Assembly: GCF_035917575.1 (NCBI RefSeq) | Contig: NZ_CP109090.1 | Location: 2,108,001-2,172,000 of the forward strand | DNA length: 64,000 bases | Direction of reading: 5' to 3' | Source: Streptomyces sp. NBC_01788 | Lineage (GTDB): Bacteria > Actinomycetota > Actinomycetes > Streptomycetales > Streptomycetaceae | Part shown: one piece after another, positions 49,064 through 62,097 of the stretch | Layout of the letters: the number at the start of each line of letters is the position of its first letter | Position numbering within the stretch: the stretch's first letter is position 1 | Translations under genes and position numbers: made by a program | Notes under the pieces: model-generated | Database searches by the model: none | Told to the model about the DNA's origin: nothing | Seen by the model: the letters and a program-made list of their open reading frames with translations, nothing else

Positions 49064-49160
49064 TGGGTTGGGACTCCTGAAGAGGGGGCTCTTGATCGTA
49101 CGAGGGCTGATCGATCCGCACGTGGGCGGGTTGTGGTCGTTCGGCCCGCTGTACGTGCGT

Positions 49161-49200
49161 CAGGGCCCGGTCGGCGCGTTGGCGCGCCGACCGGGCCCTG
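49161..49200 (-). terminator. Terminator of gap
   Basis: A perfect 18-bp stem (49161-49178 with 49183-49200) closes a TTGG loop, 29 bases after the gap stop. Confidence 0.9.
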
Positions 49201-49229
49201 CGCTCACATCGAGGTGCCTGCCCTGCCGG

Positions 49230-50702
<1,473 letters not shown>

Positions 50703-50748
50703 GGCCACCACCGGCCAACCAGCCGATGCTGGTTGGCCGGTGGTGGCC
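50703..50748 (-). terminator. Terminator of the uvrC-whiA operon
   Basis: A perfect 21-bp stem (50703-50723 with 50728-50748) closes a CGAT loop, 40 bases after the whiA stop. Confidence 0.9.
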
Positions 50749-50788
50749 GGTCGGGGTGTGGTGAGTCCGGGCGGTCGGCCCGTGGCGG

Positions 50789-51778
50789 TCAGCCCGCCAG
50801 GTTGTCCGCCAGATCCTCGGAGAGGTTCGCCTCGGTGCCGGGGATGCCGAGGTCGGAGGCCCGTTTGTCGGCCATGGCCAGCAGGCGGCGGATCCGGCCG
50901 GCGACGGCGTCCTTGGTCAGCGGGGGGTCGGCGAGGGCGCCGAGCTCCTCCAAGGAGGCCTGCTTGTGCTCCATGCGCAGGCGCCCCGCGGCGGCGAGGT
51001 GCTCGGGGACGTCGTCGGCGAGGATCTCCAGTGCGCGGGCCACCCGCGCACCGGCCGCGACCGCCGCGCGCGCCGAGCGGCGCAGGTTGGCGTCGTCGAA
51101 GTTGGCGAGGCGGTTGGCCGTGGCGCGGACCTCGCGGCGCATCCGCCGCTCCTCCCAGGCCAGCACGGACTCGTGGGCGCCCAGACGGGTCAGCAGGGCG
51201 CCGATCGCGTCGCCGTCGCGGACCACCACCCGGTCCACGCCCCGAACCTCGCGGGCCTTCGCGGCGATCGACAGCCGACGCGCGGCTCCGACCAGCGCGA
51301 GTGCCGCCTCCGGGCCCGGGCAGGTCACCTCCAGGGAGGAGGAGCGGCCCGGCTCGGTGAGCGAGCCGTGGGCCAGGAAGGCACCGCGCCAGGCGGCCTC
51401 GGCGTCACAGGTGGCACCCGAGACCACCTGCGGCGGCAGGCCGCGGATCGGCCGGCCCCGCCCGTCCACCAGACCGGTCTGGCGGGCCAGCTGGTCACCG
51501 CCCGCGACGACGCGCACGACGTAGCGGGAGCCGCGGCGCAGCCCGCCCGGCGCCATCACGATCAGTTCGGAGCTGTGACCGAAGATCTCCAGGATGTCCC
51601 GCTTCAGGCGCCGCGCCGCCATGGCGGTGTCCAGCTCCGCCTCGATCACGATCCGCCCGCTGACCAGGTGGAGGCCGCCGGCGAACCGCAGAAGGGCGGA
51701 GACCTCCGCCTTCCTGCAGCAGGTCCGGGTGACGGGGAGCCGGGAGATCTCGTCCTTCACCGCTGCCGTCATCGCCAT
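50789..51778 (-). CDS. whiA: Sporulation transcription factor WhiA
   Basis: WhiA works with WhiB to start sporulation septation in aerial hyphae. The 329-residue protein joins a degenerate homing-endonuclease (LAGLIDADG-like) domain (residues about 20-215) to a C-terminal helix-turn-helix with [33 protein letters not shown]. The ATG at 51778 matches the known length; ATG 51772, which overlaps the yvcK stop as ATGA, is an alternative. It is the last gene of the uvrC-rapZ-yvcK-whiA operon. Confidence 0.97.
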   Translation of the reverse strand: MAMTAAVKDEISRLPVTRTCCRKAEVSALLRFAGGLHLVSGRIVIEAELDTAMAARRLKRDILEIFGHSSELIVMAPGGLRRGSRYVVRVVAGGDQLARQTGLVDGRGRPIRGLPPQVVSGATCDAEAAWRGAFLAHGSLTEPGRSSSLEVTCPGPEAALALVGAARRLSIAAKAREVRGVDRVVVRDGDAIGALLTRLGAHESVLAWEERRMRREVRATANRLANFDDANLRRSARAAVAAGARVARALEILADDVPEHLAAAGRLRMEHKQASLEELGALADPPLTKDAVAGRIRRLLAMADKRASDLGIPGTEANLSEDLADNLAG

Positions 51779-52863
51779 GGGCCGATCCTTCCATGCATCC
51801 GAAAAATACGGTCGTACGCGGCGGCCAGCAGCTCCGGGTCGTGCCGCGGAGTTCCGTCCCTCCGGGCCACCGGCGCGAGCTCGACCGCGGCGCCGAACCG
51901 CTTGGCGGCCTCGGTGAGCACTTCGCGGTCGGGCACGGCGGCCTCGTCGGCCAGCACCACGTCCAGGGCGAGTTTAGGGGCGTGTCGTCCCAAAACCTCC
52001 AAATGACGCTGCGGGGAGAAGCCCTCGGTTTCTCCCGGCTGCGGCGCGAGGTTCAGGGACAGGACCCGGCGCGCCCTGGTCTCGGTGAGCGCGTGGAGCA
52101 GTTCGGGCACCAGCAGGTGGGGGATGACCGAGGAGAACCAGGAGCCTGGTCCGAGCACCACCCAGTCCGCGTCCAGGACGGCGTCGACTGCCTCGGGCAC
52201 GGCGGGCGGGTCGTGCGGCACCAGGTGCACGGACTGCACCTCGCCGGGGGTGAGCGCGACGGTGGCCTGCCCGCGCACGGTGTCGACGTCCTCGGGTCGC
52301 TCCGGGTCGTGCCCCTTGACCAGCGCCTGGAGTTCCAGGGGTACGGCGGACATGGGCAGCACGCGCCCGTGCGCGCCCAGCAGCTTGCCCACCAGGTCCA
52401 GCGCCTGGACGTGGTCGCCGAGCTGTTCCCACAGGGCGACGATCAGCAGGTTGCCCACCGCGTGGTCGTGCAGGTCGCCCTGGGAGGTGAAGCGGTGCTG
52501 GATCACTCGGGCCCAGGTCTGACCCCAGTCGTCGTCGCCGCACAGCGCGGCCAGCGCCTTGCGCAGGTCGCCGGGCGGCAGCACGCCCAGCTCGTCGCGC
52601 AGGCGCCCGCTGGAGCCCCCGTCGTCGGCCACGGTGACGACGGCGGTGAGGTCGCCGGTGATCCGGCGCAGCGCGGCGAGCGAGGCGGACAGGCCCATGC
52701 CGCCGCCGAGTGCGACCACCTTGGGCTGGGCGCCGCGGCGGCGTGGACGGCCACCCCGGGACTCGGCCGGGCGCCCGGCGCGCGCCGCGAGCGCCTGCCG
52801 AGCCGAACGCCCCTCCGGCACCACCCGGCGCAGGCTGCTCAGCCGCGGAGTACGTCCTCTCAC
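51769..52863 (-). CDS. yvcK: YvcK/CofD-like gluconeogenesis factor
   Basis: YvcK proteins bind UDP-sugars and adjust carbon flow and cell-wall synthesis. This 364-residue protein has the conserved [12 protein letters not shown] loop near its start, [24 protein letters not shown] and the phosphate-binding [16 protein letters not shown] motif. It also has an N-terminal basic extension of about 40 residues ([22 protein letters not shown]). The GTG start at 52863 overlaps the rapZ stop (GTGA) and it shares ten bases with whiA. Confidence 0.94.
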   Translation of the reverse strand: MRGRTPRLSSLRRVVPEGRSARQALAARAGRPAESRGGRPRRRGAQPKVVALGGGMGLSASLAALRRITGDLTAVVTVADDGGSSGRLRDELGVLPPGDLRKALAALCGDDDWGQTWARVIQHRFTSQGDLHDHAVGNLLIVALWEQLGDHVQALDLVGKLLGAHGRVLPMSAVPLELQALVKGHDPERPEDVDTVRGQATVALTPGEVQSVHLVPHDPPAVPEAVDAVLDADWVVLGPGSWFSSVIPHLLVPELLHALTETRARRVLSLNLAPQPGETEGFSPQRHLEVLGRHAPKLALDVVLADEAAVPDREVLTEAAKRFGAAVELAPVARRDGTPRHDPELLAAAYDRIFRMHGRIGPWR

Positions 52864-53861
52864 TCGCGCCCCATGTCCCGGTGGACGACGACGGTCTCCA
52901 CGCCCTCGGCCGCGAGCCGCGCGGCGAGCTTCTCCGACACGGCCACCGAGCGGTGCTTGCCGCCCGTGCAGCCGATCGCGATGGTCACGTACCGCTTGCC
53001 CTCGCGCCGGTAGCCGGCCGAGATGAGCCGCAGCAGCTCGGCGTAGCGGTCGAGGAACTCCTTGGCGCCGGGCTGGTTGAAGACGTAGGCGGCGACCTCG
53101 TCGTTCAGGCCGGTGAACGGGCGCAGTTCGGGGACCCAGTGCGGGTTGGGGAGGAACCGCATGTCGGCGACCAGGTCGGCGTCGACCGGCAGGCCGTACT
53201 TGAAGCCGAACGACATCACGGTGGCCCGCAGTTCGGGCTCCTCCTCGCCGGCGAACTGGGCGTCCATCTTGGCCCGCAGTTCGTGCACGTTGAGGCTGGA
53301 GGTGTCGATCACCAGGTCGGCGTCGCCGCGCAGTTCGCGCAGCAGCGTGCGCTCGGCGGCGATGCCGTCGACGATGCGGCCGTCGCCCTGGAGCGGGTGG
53401 GGCCTGCGCACCGACTCGAAACGGCGCACCAGGGCGTCGTCGGAGGACTCCAGGAAGACGATCCGGCGGGTGACGTTCTTGGCCTCCAGGCCGGCCAGGG
53501 ACTCGCGCAGGTTGTCGAAGAAGCGGCGGCCGCGGACGTCGACGACGACCGCGATGCGGGCCACGTTGCCCTGCGAACGGGCACCGAGTTCCACCATGGT
53601 GGGGATCAGCGCCGGCGGCAGGTTGTCGACGACGAACCAGCCGAGGTCCTCCAGACACTTGGCGGCCGTGGACCGGCCGGCCCCGGACATGCCGGAGATG
53701 ATCACCAGCTCGGGAATGGCCGTGTCGGGGACGCCGGCCGTGTCGATGCCCGTACTCACCTGTGCTCCGTTTTCCGTGGACGCGCGCTCGTGCTGTTCCT
53801 CGCGCGGTCCTTCCTGGGACTGATCTCGCTCGGCGCTTCGCCGTGCGTCGTGCTCGGTCAT
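52860..53861 (-). CDS. rapZ: RapZ-family RNase adapter/nucleotide-binding protein
   Basis: RapZ proteins bind nucleotides and, in enterobacteria, guide RNase E to small RNAs; the actinobacterial role is less clear. The 333-residue protein has [12 protein letters not shown] in place of the usual Walker A, so the key lysine is replaced by arginine. The C-terminal [18 protein letters not shown] motif is intact. The first 50 residues are a variable polar extension. It overlaps uvrC (ATGA) and yvcK (GTGA). Confidence 0.94.
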   Translation of the reverse strand: MTEHDARRSAERDQSQEGPREEQHERASTENGAQVSTGIDTAGVPDTAIPELVIISGMSGAGRSTAAKCLEDLGWFVVDNLPPALIPTMVELGARSQGNVARIAVVVDVRGRRFFDNLRESLAGLEAKNVTRRIVFLESSDDALVRRFESVRRPHPLQGDGRIVDGIAAERTLLRELRGDADLVIDTSSLNVHELRAKMDAQFAGEEEPELRATVMSFGFKYGLPVDADLVADMRFLPNPHWVPELRPFTGLNDEVAAYVFNQPGAKEFLDRYAELLRLISAGYRREGKRYVTIAIGCTGGKHRSVAVSEKLAARLAAEGVETVVVHRDMGRE

Positions 53862-55990
53862 GTCTCCTGCCCCCGTCGGTCGTCCAGGACGCTCGTGGGC
53901 ACGGGCGTCTCCGCGTCAGCCGCCGTCGTCGCCGGTGGCGCTTCTTCCACGTCTTCCATGATCTCTCCAGTCGCCGTGTTGACGGCGGGTGCGGCCGGTG
54001 CCGCCTGGGCGAGGGCCGCCGCGATGGTCTCGGCCGTTTTGCGTCCTATGCCGGGTACCCCGCAGATCTGGTCGATTGTCGCGGACCGCAGCCGCTTCAC
54101 CGAGCCGAAATGCTTGATCAGCGCCTGTTTGCGTGTCTCGCCGAGGCCCGGCACGTCGTCCAGAGGCCCGGACCGGAAGCGCTTGGCCCGTCTGGTGCGT
54201 TGGTAGGTGATCGCGAACCGGTGGGCCTCGTCGCGTACCCGCTGCAGCAGGTACAGGCCCTCGCTGCTGCGGGGCAGGACCACCGGATCGTCCTCGCCGG
54301 GCACCCAGATCTCCTCCAGGCGCTTGGCCAGTCCGCACACGGCGATGTCGTCGATGCCGAGTTCGTCCAGGGCCCGCTGGGCCGCCGCCACCTGGGGCTG
54401 CCCGCCGTCGACGACGACGAGCTGGGGCGGGTAGGCGAAGCGCCTGGGACGGCCGTCGTCCTCGACGAGGGCGCCGACCGGCACCTCGGGTGCGCCGTCG
54501 GGCAGGCCGTCGGGTGATCCGTCCACAGGGACGTCCTCGCCGTCGGCCCACTCGCCGGTTCTCTCCTTCTCGGCGAGGTAGCGCCTGAACCGGCGGGTGA
54601 TCACCTCGTGCATGGAACGGACGTCGTCCTGACCCTCGCCGTGCCAGAGCCGGGTGTCCCCGGCGCGGCCCTTGATCTGGAAGCGGCGGTACTCGCTCTT
54701 GCGCTGGAGGCCGTCCTCGAAGACGACCATGGAGGCCACCACGTCGTCGCCCTGCAGGTGGGAGATGTCGTAGCACTCGATCCTCAGGGGGGCGCTGTCC
54801 AGGTCGAGGGCCTCCGCGATCTCCTCCAGGGCACGCGAGCGCGTGGTGAGGTCGGAGGCACGCCTGGTCTTGTGCAGGACGAGCCCCTGCTGGGCGTTGC
54901 GCTGCACGGTCTCCATGAGGGCCTTCTTGTCGCCGCGCTGCGGGATGCGCAACGAGACGTTCGACCCGCGGCGCTCGGCGAGCCACTCCTGGACCGGCTC
55001 GAGCGGGTCGGGCAGGGCCGGGACGAGGACCTCCTTGGGGACGGCGTCCCCGCTCTCCTCGCCGTAGAGCTGCTGCAGGGCGTGCTCGACGAGGGCGCCG
55101 GTGGTGACGTCCTCCACCTTGTCGGTCACCCAGCCGCGCTGGCCGCGCACCCGTCCGCCGCGCACGTGGAAGATCTGCACCGCGGCCTCCAGCTCGTCCT
55201 CGGCGACGGCGATGAGGTCGGCGTCGGTCGCGTCGGCGAGCACGACCGCGTTCTTCTCCATGGCCTTCTTCAGGGCCTCGATGTCGTCGCGCAGGCGGGC
55301 GGCCCGCTCGTACTCCATCTCCTCGGCCGCCTCCGTCATCTGCTTCTCCAGGCGGCGCAGATACGTGCCGGTGCGGCCGGCCATGAAGTCGCTGAAGTCC
55401 TCGGCCAGTTCGCGGTGCTCCTCGGCGGAGACGCGGCCCACGCAGGGCGCGGAGCACTTGCCGATGTAGCCCAGCAGGCAGGGGCGCCCGGTGCGGGCGG
55501 CGTTCTTGAAGACACCGGCCGAGCAGGTACGCACCGGGAAGACGCGCAGCAGCAGGTCGACGGTGTCGCGGATGGCCCACGCGTGCCCGTACGGCCCGAA
55601 GTAGCGCACGCCCTTCTTCTTGTGGCCGCGCATCACCTGCACGCGGGGGAACTCCTCGTTCATCGTCACCGCGAGGTACGGGTAGCTCTTGTCGTCGCGG
55701 TACTTGACGTTGAACCGGGGATCGAACTCCTTGATCCAGGAGTACTCCAGCTGCAGCGCCTCGACCTCCGTGGACACCACCGTCCACTCCACGGACGCGG
55801 CCGTGGTGACCATGCTGCGGGTGCGCGGGTGGAGGTTCGCGAGGTCCTGGAAGTAGTTCGCCAGGCGCTGACGCAGGCTCTTGGCCTTTCCGACGTAGAT
55901 GACCCGGCGGTACTCGTCACGGAAGCGGTAGACCCCGGGGCAGTCCGGGATGTCTCCCGGCTTGGGGCGGTAGCTGGAGGGGTCGGCCAT
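53858..55990 (-). CDS. uvrC: UvrABC excinuclease subunit C
   Basis: UvrC cuts damaged DNA on both sides of a lesion after UvrA and UvrB locate it. The 710-residue protein has the N-terminal GIY-YIG nuclease ([25 protein letters not shown]), the UVR domain near residues 200-235 and the C-terminal RNase H-like nuclease with VVVDGG, followed by two helix-hairpin-helix motifs ([18 protein letters not shown], and [16 protein letters not shown]). An acidic linker near 470-510 is typical of Streptomyces. It is the first gene of the operon. Confidence 0.96.
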   Translation of the reverse strand: MADPSSYRPKPGDIPDCPGVYRFRDEYRRVIYVGKAKSLRQRLANYFQDLANLHPRTRSMVTTAASVEWTVVSTEVEALQLEYSWIKEFDPRFNVKYRDDKSYPYLAVTMNEEFPRVQVMRGHKKKGVRYFGPYGHAWAIRDTVDLLLRVFPVRTCSAGVFKNAARTGRPCLLGYIGKCSAPCVGRVSAEEHRELAEDFSDFMAGRTGTYLRRLEKQMTEAAEEMEYERAARLRDDIEALKKAMEKNAVVLADATDADLIAVAEDELEAAVQIFHVRGGRVRGQRGWVTDKVEDVTTGALVEHALQQLYGEESGDAVPKEVLVPALPDPLEPVQEWLAERRGSNVSLRIPQRGDKKALMETVQRNAQQGLVLHKTRRASDLTTRSRALEEIAEALDLDSAPLRIECYDISHLQGDDVVASMVVFEDGLQRKSEYRRFQIKGRAGDTRLWHGEGQDDVRSMHEVITRRFRRYLAEKERTGEWADGEDVPVDGSPDGLPDGAPEVPVGALVEDDGRPRRFAYPPQLVVVDGGQPQVAAAQRALDELGIDDIAVCGLAKRLEEIWVPGEDDPVVLPRSSEGLYLLQRVRDEAHRFAITYQRTRRAKRFRSGPLDDVPGLGETRKQALIKHFGSVKRLRSATIDQICGVPGIGRKTAETIAAALAQAAPAAPAVNTATGEIMEDVEEAPPATTAADAETPVPTSVLDDRRGQET

Positions 55991-56264
55991 GACTCAACCC
56001 TACTGTCGGGCACTGACACCGCGGCGGCCCTCCACCACCCCGGCCACGGCGCGCCCCGGCGAGGGGTGCCTCCTCGGCCGGGAACGCACGCCTGCCCGTC
56101 CCAGGTGTTGTCGGGGCTTGGTCAACACGCTTCAATGCGGGGGAACTCGGGGCCGCGGACGACGGCGTCCGGACGTGCAGAACCCTGCCTTCGCGCGGGG
56201 CGGCCCCGACGACCCGCGTGAAGGGTCCGCCGAGCCGCCCGCACCTTCACAGAAAGGCCCGCGC

Positions 56265-57212
56265 ATGCCGCACGCCCCACAGCAGGCGGAGTTCGCCACC
56301 GCGGAACTGGACACGGCCCTGCGGGGCGGCCCCTTCCACGTGGCGCTGCGCGCCGCGATCGCCGCCCGCGGACTGCCGCTGCAGCGTGTGCAGCACCATC
56401 TGACGCGCTACGGAGTGAAGGTCGGCGTCACCAGCCTCAGCTACTGGCAGCAGGGCGCCCGGCGCCCGCAGCGCCCGGAGTCGCTGCGGGCCGTGCGGGC
56501 GCTGGAGGAGATCCTGCGGTTGCCGGACGAGTCTCTGATCCGGCTGCTGGCCGAGGCCGACGAGCACGCGTCGGCCGGGCGGCCCGGCGTCCGCTCCTAC
56601 CGTTCCCTGGTCCGGGCCTCGGACGTGCTGCGCGGGCTGCTGGCCGAGCTGGACTGCCCGCCCGGCGGCGGGCCGCAGGTGCTCGGGCACCACGAGCGGG
56701 TGCTGATCGGGCCGCGGCGCGAGCTCGCGGGCCGTGAGTCCGAGCACATCGTGCGCGCCCACCGGGACGGCGTGGACCGTTTCGTGGCCGTCCACCACGG
56801 CGATCCGGGGTGCGCGCCGGAGCGGATGACCGTGCACGCCCTGGAGAACTGCCGCACCGGGCGGATACGCCGGCACCACGACACCGGGGTGCTGGTCGCC
56901 GAGCTGCTCTTCGACACACGGCTGCGGGCCGGTGACACGTTTCTGTTCCGGCACGCCGTGCAGGACGGAACGGCGGGGACGACGTGCGAGTACGTCCGGG
57001 AGTTCGCCTCCCCCGGCGGCCAGTACGCGCTTCAGGTGCGGTTCGACGCCGGCACCCTGCCAGTGCGCTGCCACCGGTTCACCCAGGCGTCGGCGGCGGC
57101 GCCGCGCAGTGGCCGCCGGGAGCTGCCGGTGAGTGAACGGCACCGTTCGGTGCACCTGGTGGAGCCGCGTGTGCGCTCGGGGACCGTCGGGGTCGGCTGG
57201 GAATGGGAGTGA
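56265..57212 (+). CDS. Possible DNA-binding protein of unknown function, 315 aa
   Basis: The ATG at 56265 follows AGAAAGG. The N-terminal 90 residues look like an HTH/XRE-type fold: VALRAAIAARGLPLQRVQHHLTRYGVKVGVTSLSYWQQGARRPQRPESLRAVRALEEILRL, close to a lambda-repressor-type pattern with the second helix followed by a recognition helix. The remaining 220 residues are rich in Arg/His and beta strands and may sense a ligand (EHIVRAHRDGVDRFVAVHHGDPGCAPERMTVHALENC). It lies alone, divergent from uvrC and convergent with the Rieske gene. I do not know its regulon. Confidence 0.75.
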   Translation: MPHAPQQAEFATAELDTALRGGPFHVALRAAIAARGLPLQRVQHHLTRYGVKVGVTSLSYWQQGARRPQRPESLRAVRALEEILRLPDESLIRLLAEADEHASAGRPGVRSYRSLVRASDVLRGLLAELDCPPGGGPQVLGHHERVLIGPRRELAGRESEHIVRAHRDGVDRFVAVHHGDPGCAPERMTVHALENCRTGRIRRHHDTGVLVAELLFDTRLRAGDTFLFRHAVQDGTAGTTCEYVREFASPGGQYALQVRFDAGTLPVRCHRFTQASAAAPRSGRRELPVSERHRSVHLVEPRVRSGTVGVGWEWE

Positions 57213-57248
57213 CCAGGGGGAACGAGCGGGCCGGGCGGGCGGCGGCCG

Positions 57249-57689
57249 TCAGGCGCCGGGTCCGGCGACGAGCCTGCCGCCCTCGGCGCGCACGGGCAGT
57301 CCGGGCAGCGGGGTACTGGCCGGGGAACGTACGACCTCGCCGGTCGTGGCGTCGAACTCGCTGCCGTGGCAGGGGCAGATCAGCTTCGTCCCCTCGAGCT
57401 TGTTGATCGGGCACTGCGCGTGCGTGCAGATCGTGCTGAAAGCCTTGAGGGCGCCGTCCGCGTCACGGCTGACCACCACGTTGTGGTCCCGGTACAGCTT
57501 GGCGCCGCCCTTGGGGACGTCGCTCTCGGCGCCGAGGTCGACCGGCGCGGTGGGCGTGGCCGGGGCCGTGGTGCCGCCGCCGATCGGCCCGCAGGCGGTG
57601 AGCCCGAGCGCGACGGCGGGGGTGAGGGCCGCTCCCCGCAGGATCGTGCGGCGGCTCGCGGAGGGGCGGCCGGACATGAGGTCCTCCAC
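57249..57689 (-). CDS. Rieske (2Fe-2S) lipoprotein with Tat signal
   Basis: This 146-residue protein has a twin-arginine signal (SASRRTILRG), a hydrophobic core and a lipobox (LTAC, about Cys33), so it is exported folded and lipid-anchored. The Rieske ligands are in ICTHAQCPI (Cys-His) and CPCHGSEFD (Cys-His). Such proteins may act as outside electron carriers. It is the only gene on its transcript here. Confidence 0.92.
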   Translation of the reverse strand: MEDLMSGRPSASRRTILRGAALTPAVALGLTACGPIGGGTTAPATPTAPVDLGAESDVPKGGAKLYRDHNVVVSRDADGALKAFSTICTHAQCPINKLEGTKLICPCHGSEFDATTGEVVRSPASTPLPGLPVRAEGGRLVAGPGA

Positions 57690-57844
57690 TGGTCAAGGGG
57701 GCTGGACGAGGCCGACGATACCCACCGGGCCCGAACCGGGCGGCGGTGGGTCGGGCGGACGCGGACGCCCCGGGCCGGCGTTTTACCTCCGGCGCGCAAT
57801 GGGATAGCTTCCCGGCCCGAGCTGTCCGAGAGAGGAACCGACTC

Positions 57845-58756
57845 GTGATCGTCGTAGCCGGTGAGGCCCTGATCGACCTGGTACCGCGGGAGAGGGGCGC
57901 CCTCGCGGACCTCAGACCGGCGCTCGGCGGCGGCCCGTACAACACGGCCGTCGCGCTGGGCCGCCTCGGCTCGCCCACCGCGTTCTGCTCCCGTACGTCG
58001 TACGACGCCTTCGGCGAGGCCCTGCTCGACGGGCTGCGGGGGGCCGGGGTGGACGTGTCCGGAGTGCAGCGCGGCGCCGAGCCGACCACCCTGGCGGTCG
58101 CCACGGTCGGCACCGACGGCTCCGCCGCGTATTCGTTCTACGTCGACGGCACCGCCGACCGTCTGTTCACGGCGCCCGCCGCGCTTCCCGCCGGAACCCG
58201 CGCGGTGTCCTTCGGTACCTGCTCGCTGGTGCTGGAGCCGGGCGCGAGCGCCTACGAGGAGCTGATGCGGACGGCGTCCGCGCAGGGTGTGTTCACCGCG
58301 CTGGACCCGAACATCCGGCCAGGACTGATAGCGGACGCGGACGCCTACCGGGCGCGCTTCGCGAGCTGGCTGCCCTCGGTGTCGCTGCTGAAGCTGTCCG
58401 AGGAGGACGCGGGGTGGCTGGGCGGCACTCCGCGCGAGTGGCTGGCCGCCGGACCCTCGGCGGTGGTGATCACCCACGGCGGTGACGGGCTCACCGCGTA
58501 CACCCGGGACGGCGCGGAGCACTCCGTGCCGGGCGAGAAGGTCGACGTCGTCGACACCATCGGCGCGGGCGACACCGTGAACGCGGCCCTGCTGCACGGC
58601 CTGTCCGCCCAGGACGCCCTGTCCCCCGAGGCCCTGGCGGACCTCGGCGCCTCGGGCTGGACCCGGCTGCTGCGGTTCGCGGCGCGCGCGGCGGCGATCA
58701 CCTGCTCACGCGCGGGCGCGGAACCGCCGTACGCGTCGGAGGTCGGCGCACCGTAG
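57845..58756 (+). CDS. PfkB-family carbohydrate kinase
   Basis: This 303-residue protein is a ribokinase-type sugar or nucleoside kinase. It has GGGPYNTAVALGRLG in the N-terminal part and the C-terminal DTIGAGDTVNAALLHGL motif with the catalytic Asp. It starts at GTG 57845 (AGAGAGGA upstream). The substrate cannot be read from the sequence; fructose or a similar hexose would be usual. It converges on uvrA with a shared hairpin. Confidence 0.92.
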   Translation: MIVVAGEALIDLVPRERGALADLRPALGGGPYNTAVALGRLGSPTAFCSRTSYDAFGEALLDGLRGAGVDVSGVQRGAEPTTLAVATVGTDGSAAYSFYVDGTADRLFTAPAALPAGTRAVSFGTCSLVLEPGASAYEELMRTASAQGVFTALDPNIRPGLIADADAYRARFASWLPSVSLLKLSEEDAGWLGGTPREWLAAGPSAVVITHGGDGLTAYTRDGAEHSVPGEKVDVVDTIGAGDTVNAALLHGLSAQDALSPEALADLGASGWTRLLRFAARAAAITCSRAGAEPPYASEVGAP

Positions 58757-58796
58757 CGCAGGGCGCCAGGCCTTCGGCCTCTGTGTGCCTCAGGCG

Positions 58797-58836
58797 CGAG
58801 CGGCGCCCCGCGGGAGTGTCCGCGGGGCGCCGCTCG
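58797..58836. terminator. Terminator between the sugar kinase and uvrA
   Basis: A perfect 17-bp stem (58797-58813 with 58820-58836) closes a six-base loop between the two converging stops. Confidence 0.9.
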
Positions 58837-58854
58837 TACTACTGGACGGGTGTC

Positions 58855-61800
58855 TCAGGCCTTGCGGGCCCGGGTCGTCTTCTTTGCGGGCGTCGCCTTC
58901 TTGCTCGCCGTGCTGTTGGCAGCCTTGGCCGTCGTCCTGCGGGTCGCCGACGTGGCCGCGACGGCCTTCTTGGCGGCGGTCGCGCGCGGGGCCTTGGCCG
59001 AGGAGGCGGCGTCGCTGATCCGGTCGGGCTGGAGGATCTCGCGCAGGAACTTGCCGGTGTGGCTGGTCGGTACGCCGGCGACCTGCTCGGGCGTGCCCTC
59101 GGCGATGACCAGACCGCCGCCGGCGCCGCCCTCGGGGCCCATGTCGACGACCCAGTCGGCGGTCTTGATCACATCGAGGTTGTGCTCGATGACGATGACC
59201 GTGTTGCCCTTGTCGACCAGTCCGGACAGCACCTTCAGCAGCTTGCTGATGTCCTCGAAGTGCAGACCGGTGGTGGGCTCGTCCAGGACGTAGACCGTGC
59301 GTCCGGTGGAACGGCGCTGCAGCTCGCTGGCGAGCTTCACACGCTGCGCCTCACCGCCGGACAGGGTGGTCGCGGACTGGCCCAGCCGGACATAGCCGAG
59401 GCCGACGTCCTTCAGGGTCCTGAGGTGCCGGGCGATCGCCGGGACCGCCTCGAAGAACTCGGTCGCCTCCTCGATCGGCATGTTGAGCACCTCGGCGATG
59501 GACTTGCCCTTGTAGTGCACCTCCAGCGTCTCCCGGTTGTAGCGGGCGCCGTGGCAGACCTCGCAGGGGACGTAGACGTCCGGCAGGAAGTTCATCTCGA
59601 TCTTGATGGTGCCGTCGCCCGCGCAGTTCTCGCAGCGGCCGCCCTTGACGTTGAAGGAGAAGCGGCCGGGCTGGTAGCCCCGGACCTTCGCCTCGGTGGT
59701 CTCGGCGAACAGCTTGCGGATGTGGTCGAAGACGCCGGTGTACGTCGCCGGGTTGGACCGCGGGGTGCGGCCGATGGGCGACTGGTCGACGTGCACCACC
59801 TTGTCCACGAGGTCGTCGCCGTCCACGCGCGTGTGCCGGCCGGGCACATTGCGCGCGCCGTTCAGCTCGCGGGCCAGGTGGGTGTACAGGATGTCGTTGA
59901 CCAGCGTCGACTTGCCGGAACCGGAGACTCCGGTGACCGCTGTGAACAGGCCGAGCGGGAAGGACACGTCGATGTCCTTCAGGTTGTTCTCCCGGGCGCC
60001 GTGCACGGTGAGCTGCCGGGAGGGGTCGAGCGGGCGCCGGATGCCGGGCAGCGGGATCGCCTTCTTGCCGGACAGGTACTGCCCGGTCTGCGACTCGGCG
60101 TTGGCGAGCAGTTCCTTCAGGGAGCCGCTGTGCACGACCTTGCCGCCGTGCTCGCCCGCGCCGGGGCCGATGTCGACGATCCAGTCGGCGGTCTTGATGG
60201 TGTCCTCGTCGTGCTCGACGACGATGAGCGTGTTGCCCATGTCGCGCAGCCGGACCAGGGTCTCGATCAGCCGGTGGTTGTCGCGCTGGTGCAGGCCGAT
60301 GGACGGCTCGTCGAGGACGTAAAGGACGCCGACGAGGCCGGAGCCGATCTGGGTGGCCAGCCGGATGCGCTGGGCCTCGCCGCCGGAGAGCGTGCCGGCC
60401 GCGCGGTTCAGCGAGAGGTAGTCGAGGCCGACGTCGACCAGGAACCGCAGCCGCTCGTTGACCTCCTTGAGGACCCGCTCGGCGATCTTCTTGTCGCGGG
60501 CGTCGAGCTTCAGCCCGCGCAGGAACTCCGCGCAGTCGCTGATGGACATCGCGGAGATCTCGGCGATCGACCTGCCCATGAGCGTGACCGCGAGGACGAC
60601 CGGCTTCAGGCGCGTGCCCTCACAGGTGGGGCAGGGCACCTCGCGCATGTACCCCTCGAAGCGCTCACGGCTGGCGTCGCTCTCGGCCTCGCTGTGCCGA
60701 CGCTTGACGAACGGCACGGCGCCCTCGAAGGGCGTGGTGTAGACGCGCTCGCGCCCGTACCGGTTGCGGTAGCGGACCTCGATCTGCGTCCTGTGGCCGT
60801 AGAGCAGGGCCTTCTTGGCGCGCTGCGGCAGGCCGGCGAAGGGGATGTCGGTGCGGAAGCCCAGGGCGTCGGCGAGGGCGCCGACCAGCCGGCCGAAGTA
60901 GTCCTTGGTGTGCCCGTGCGACCAGGGGTGGATGGCGCCCTCGTCGAGGCTCTTCTCCTCGTCCGGGACGATCAGCTCCGGGTCGACCTCCATGCGGGTG
61001 CCGATGCCGGTGCACTCGGGGCAGGCGCCGAAGGGCGAGTTGAAGGAGAAGGAGCGCGGCTCCATCTCCTCGAAGGACAGGTCGTCGTACGGGCAGTACA
61101 GGTGCTCCGAGTACATCCGCTCGCGCTCGGGGTCGTCCTCGGGCAGGTCGACGAAGTCGAGCACGATCATGCCGCCGGACAGGCCGAGCGCGGTCTCGAC
61201 GGAGTCGGTGAGGCGGCGCTTGGCGCTGTCCTTCACCGTGAGGCGGTCGACGACCACCTCGATGGTGTGCTTCTCCTGCTTCTTCAGCGTGGGCGGCTGG
61301 GAGAGCTGGATGGTCTCGCCGTCCACGCGCGCGCGGGAGTAGCCCTTGGTCTGCAGGTCGGCGAAGAGGTCGACGAACTCGCCCTTGCGCTCGCGCACCA
61401 GCGGCGAGAGGACCTGGAAGCGGCTGCCCTCCGGCAGCTCCAGCACCCTGTCGACGATGGCCTGCGGCGACTGCCGCGAGATCGGCCGGCCGCACTCGGG
61501 GCAGTGCGGCTTGCCGATGCGGGCGAAGAGCAGGCGCAGGTAGTCGTAGACCTCGGTGATGGTGCCGACCGTCGAGCGCGGGTTGCGCGAGGTCGACTTC
61601 TGGTCGATGGAGACCGCCGGGGAGAGACCCTCGATGAAGTCGACGTCCGGCTTGTCCATCTGGCCGAGGAACTGGCGGGCGTACGAGGAGAGCGACTCCA
61701 CGTAGCGCCGCTGGCCCTCGGCGAAGATGGTGTCGAAGGCCAGGGAGGACTTGCCCGACCCGGACAGGCCCGTGAAGACGATGAGCGAGTCCCGAGGCAG

Positions 61801-61863
61801 GTCGAGCGAGACGTTCTTCAGGTTGTGCTCGCGCGCGCCACGGACGATGAGACGGTCGGCCAC
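58855..61863 (-). CDS. uvrA: UvrABC excinuclease subunit A
   Basis: UvrA is the ATPase that finds bulky DNA damage and loads UvrB. This 1002-residue protein has two ABC ATPase modules (Walker [10 protein letters not shown], then GVSGSGKST; signature [14 protein letters not shown] and [14 protein letters not shown]) and the zinc-finger CxxC pairs ([16 protein letters not shown] and CENCAGDG). I start it at GTG 61863, which gives the usual N terminus [19 protein letters not shown]. The C-terminal 50 residues are a Lys/Ala-rich tail ([20 protein letters not shown]) typical of Streptomyces. Confidence 0.97.
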   Translation of the reverse strand: MADRLIVRGAREHNLKNVSLDLPRDSLIVFTGLSGSGKSSLAFDTIFAEGQRRYVESLSSYARQFLGQMDKPDVDFIEGLSPAVSIDQKSTSRNPRSTVGTITEVYDYLRLLFARIGKPHCPECGRPISRQSPQAIVDRVLELPEGSRFQVLSPLVRERKGEFVDLFADLQTKGYSRARVDGETIQLSQPPTLKKQEKHTIEVVVDRLTVKDSAKRRLTDSVETALGLSGGMIVLDFVDLPEDDPERERMYSEHLYCPYDDLSFEEMEPRSFSFNSPFGACPECTGIGTRMEVDPELIVPDEEKSLDEGAIHPWSHGHTKDYFGRLVGALADALGFRTDIPFAGLPQRAKKALLYGHRTQIEVRYRNRYGRERVYTTPFEGAVPFVKRRHSEAESDASRERFEGYMREVPCPTCEGTRLKPVVLAVTLMGRSIAEISAMSISDCAEFLRGLKLDARDKKIAERVLKEVNERLRFLVDVGLDYLSLNRAAGTLSGGEAQRIRLATQIGSGLVGVLYVLDEPSIGLHQRDNHRLIETLVRLRDMGNTLIVVEHDEDTIKTADWIVDIGPGAGEHGGKVVHSGSLKELLANAESQTGQYLSGKKAIPLPGIRRPLDPSRQLTVHGARENNLKDIDVSFPLGLFTAVTGVSGSGKSTLVNDILYTHLARELNGARNVPGRHTRVDGDDLVDKVVHVDQSPIGRTPRSNPATYTGVFDHIRKLFAETTEAKVRGYQPGRFSFNVKGGRCENCAGDGTIKIEMNFLPDVYVPCEVCHGARYNRETLEVHYKGKSIAEVLNMPIEEATEFFEAVPAIARHLRTLKDVGLGYVRLGQSATTLSGGEAQRVKLASELQRRSTGRTVYVLDEPTTGLHFEDISKLLKVLSGLVDKGNTVIVIEHNLDVIKTADWVVDMGPEGGAGGGLVIAEGTPEQVAGVPTSHTGKFLREILQPDRISDAASSAKAPRATAAKKAVAATSATRRTTAKAANSTASKKATPAKKTTRARKA

Positions 61864-62097
61864 GCCGGTCCGCACCTTTCTTGAGAGAAGTGACAGGGGC
61901 GGGGCCCCCGTGCTTTCTCAGACTAGGGGGAGCCACTGACAACGCCGGGCGGGATTCCAGGAGCCGCCCGGATACACAACAATCCCCGGCTCTCCAGCAT
62001 GCCCGATGCCACACCCGACCTTATAGCACGTACATTCGATTTACGGCCGTCCTTCGCCGCCTTCACCCGAACGTGTGGCGGGGCTAGGGTCGGCGTC

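Noticed and set aside
62021..62040. Possible LexA/SOS box between uvrA and the mycothiol-type gene
   Set aside because: Only one half resembles the actinobacterial SOS box; the other half is missing, so it does not support a call.
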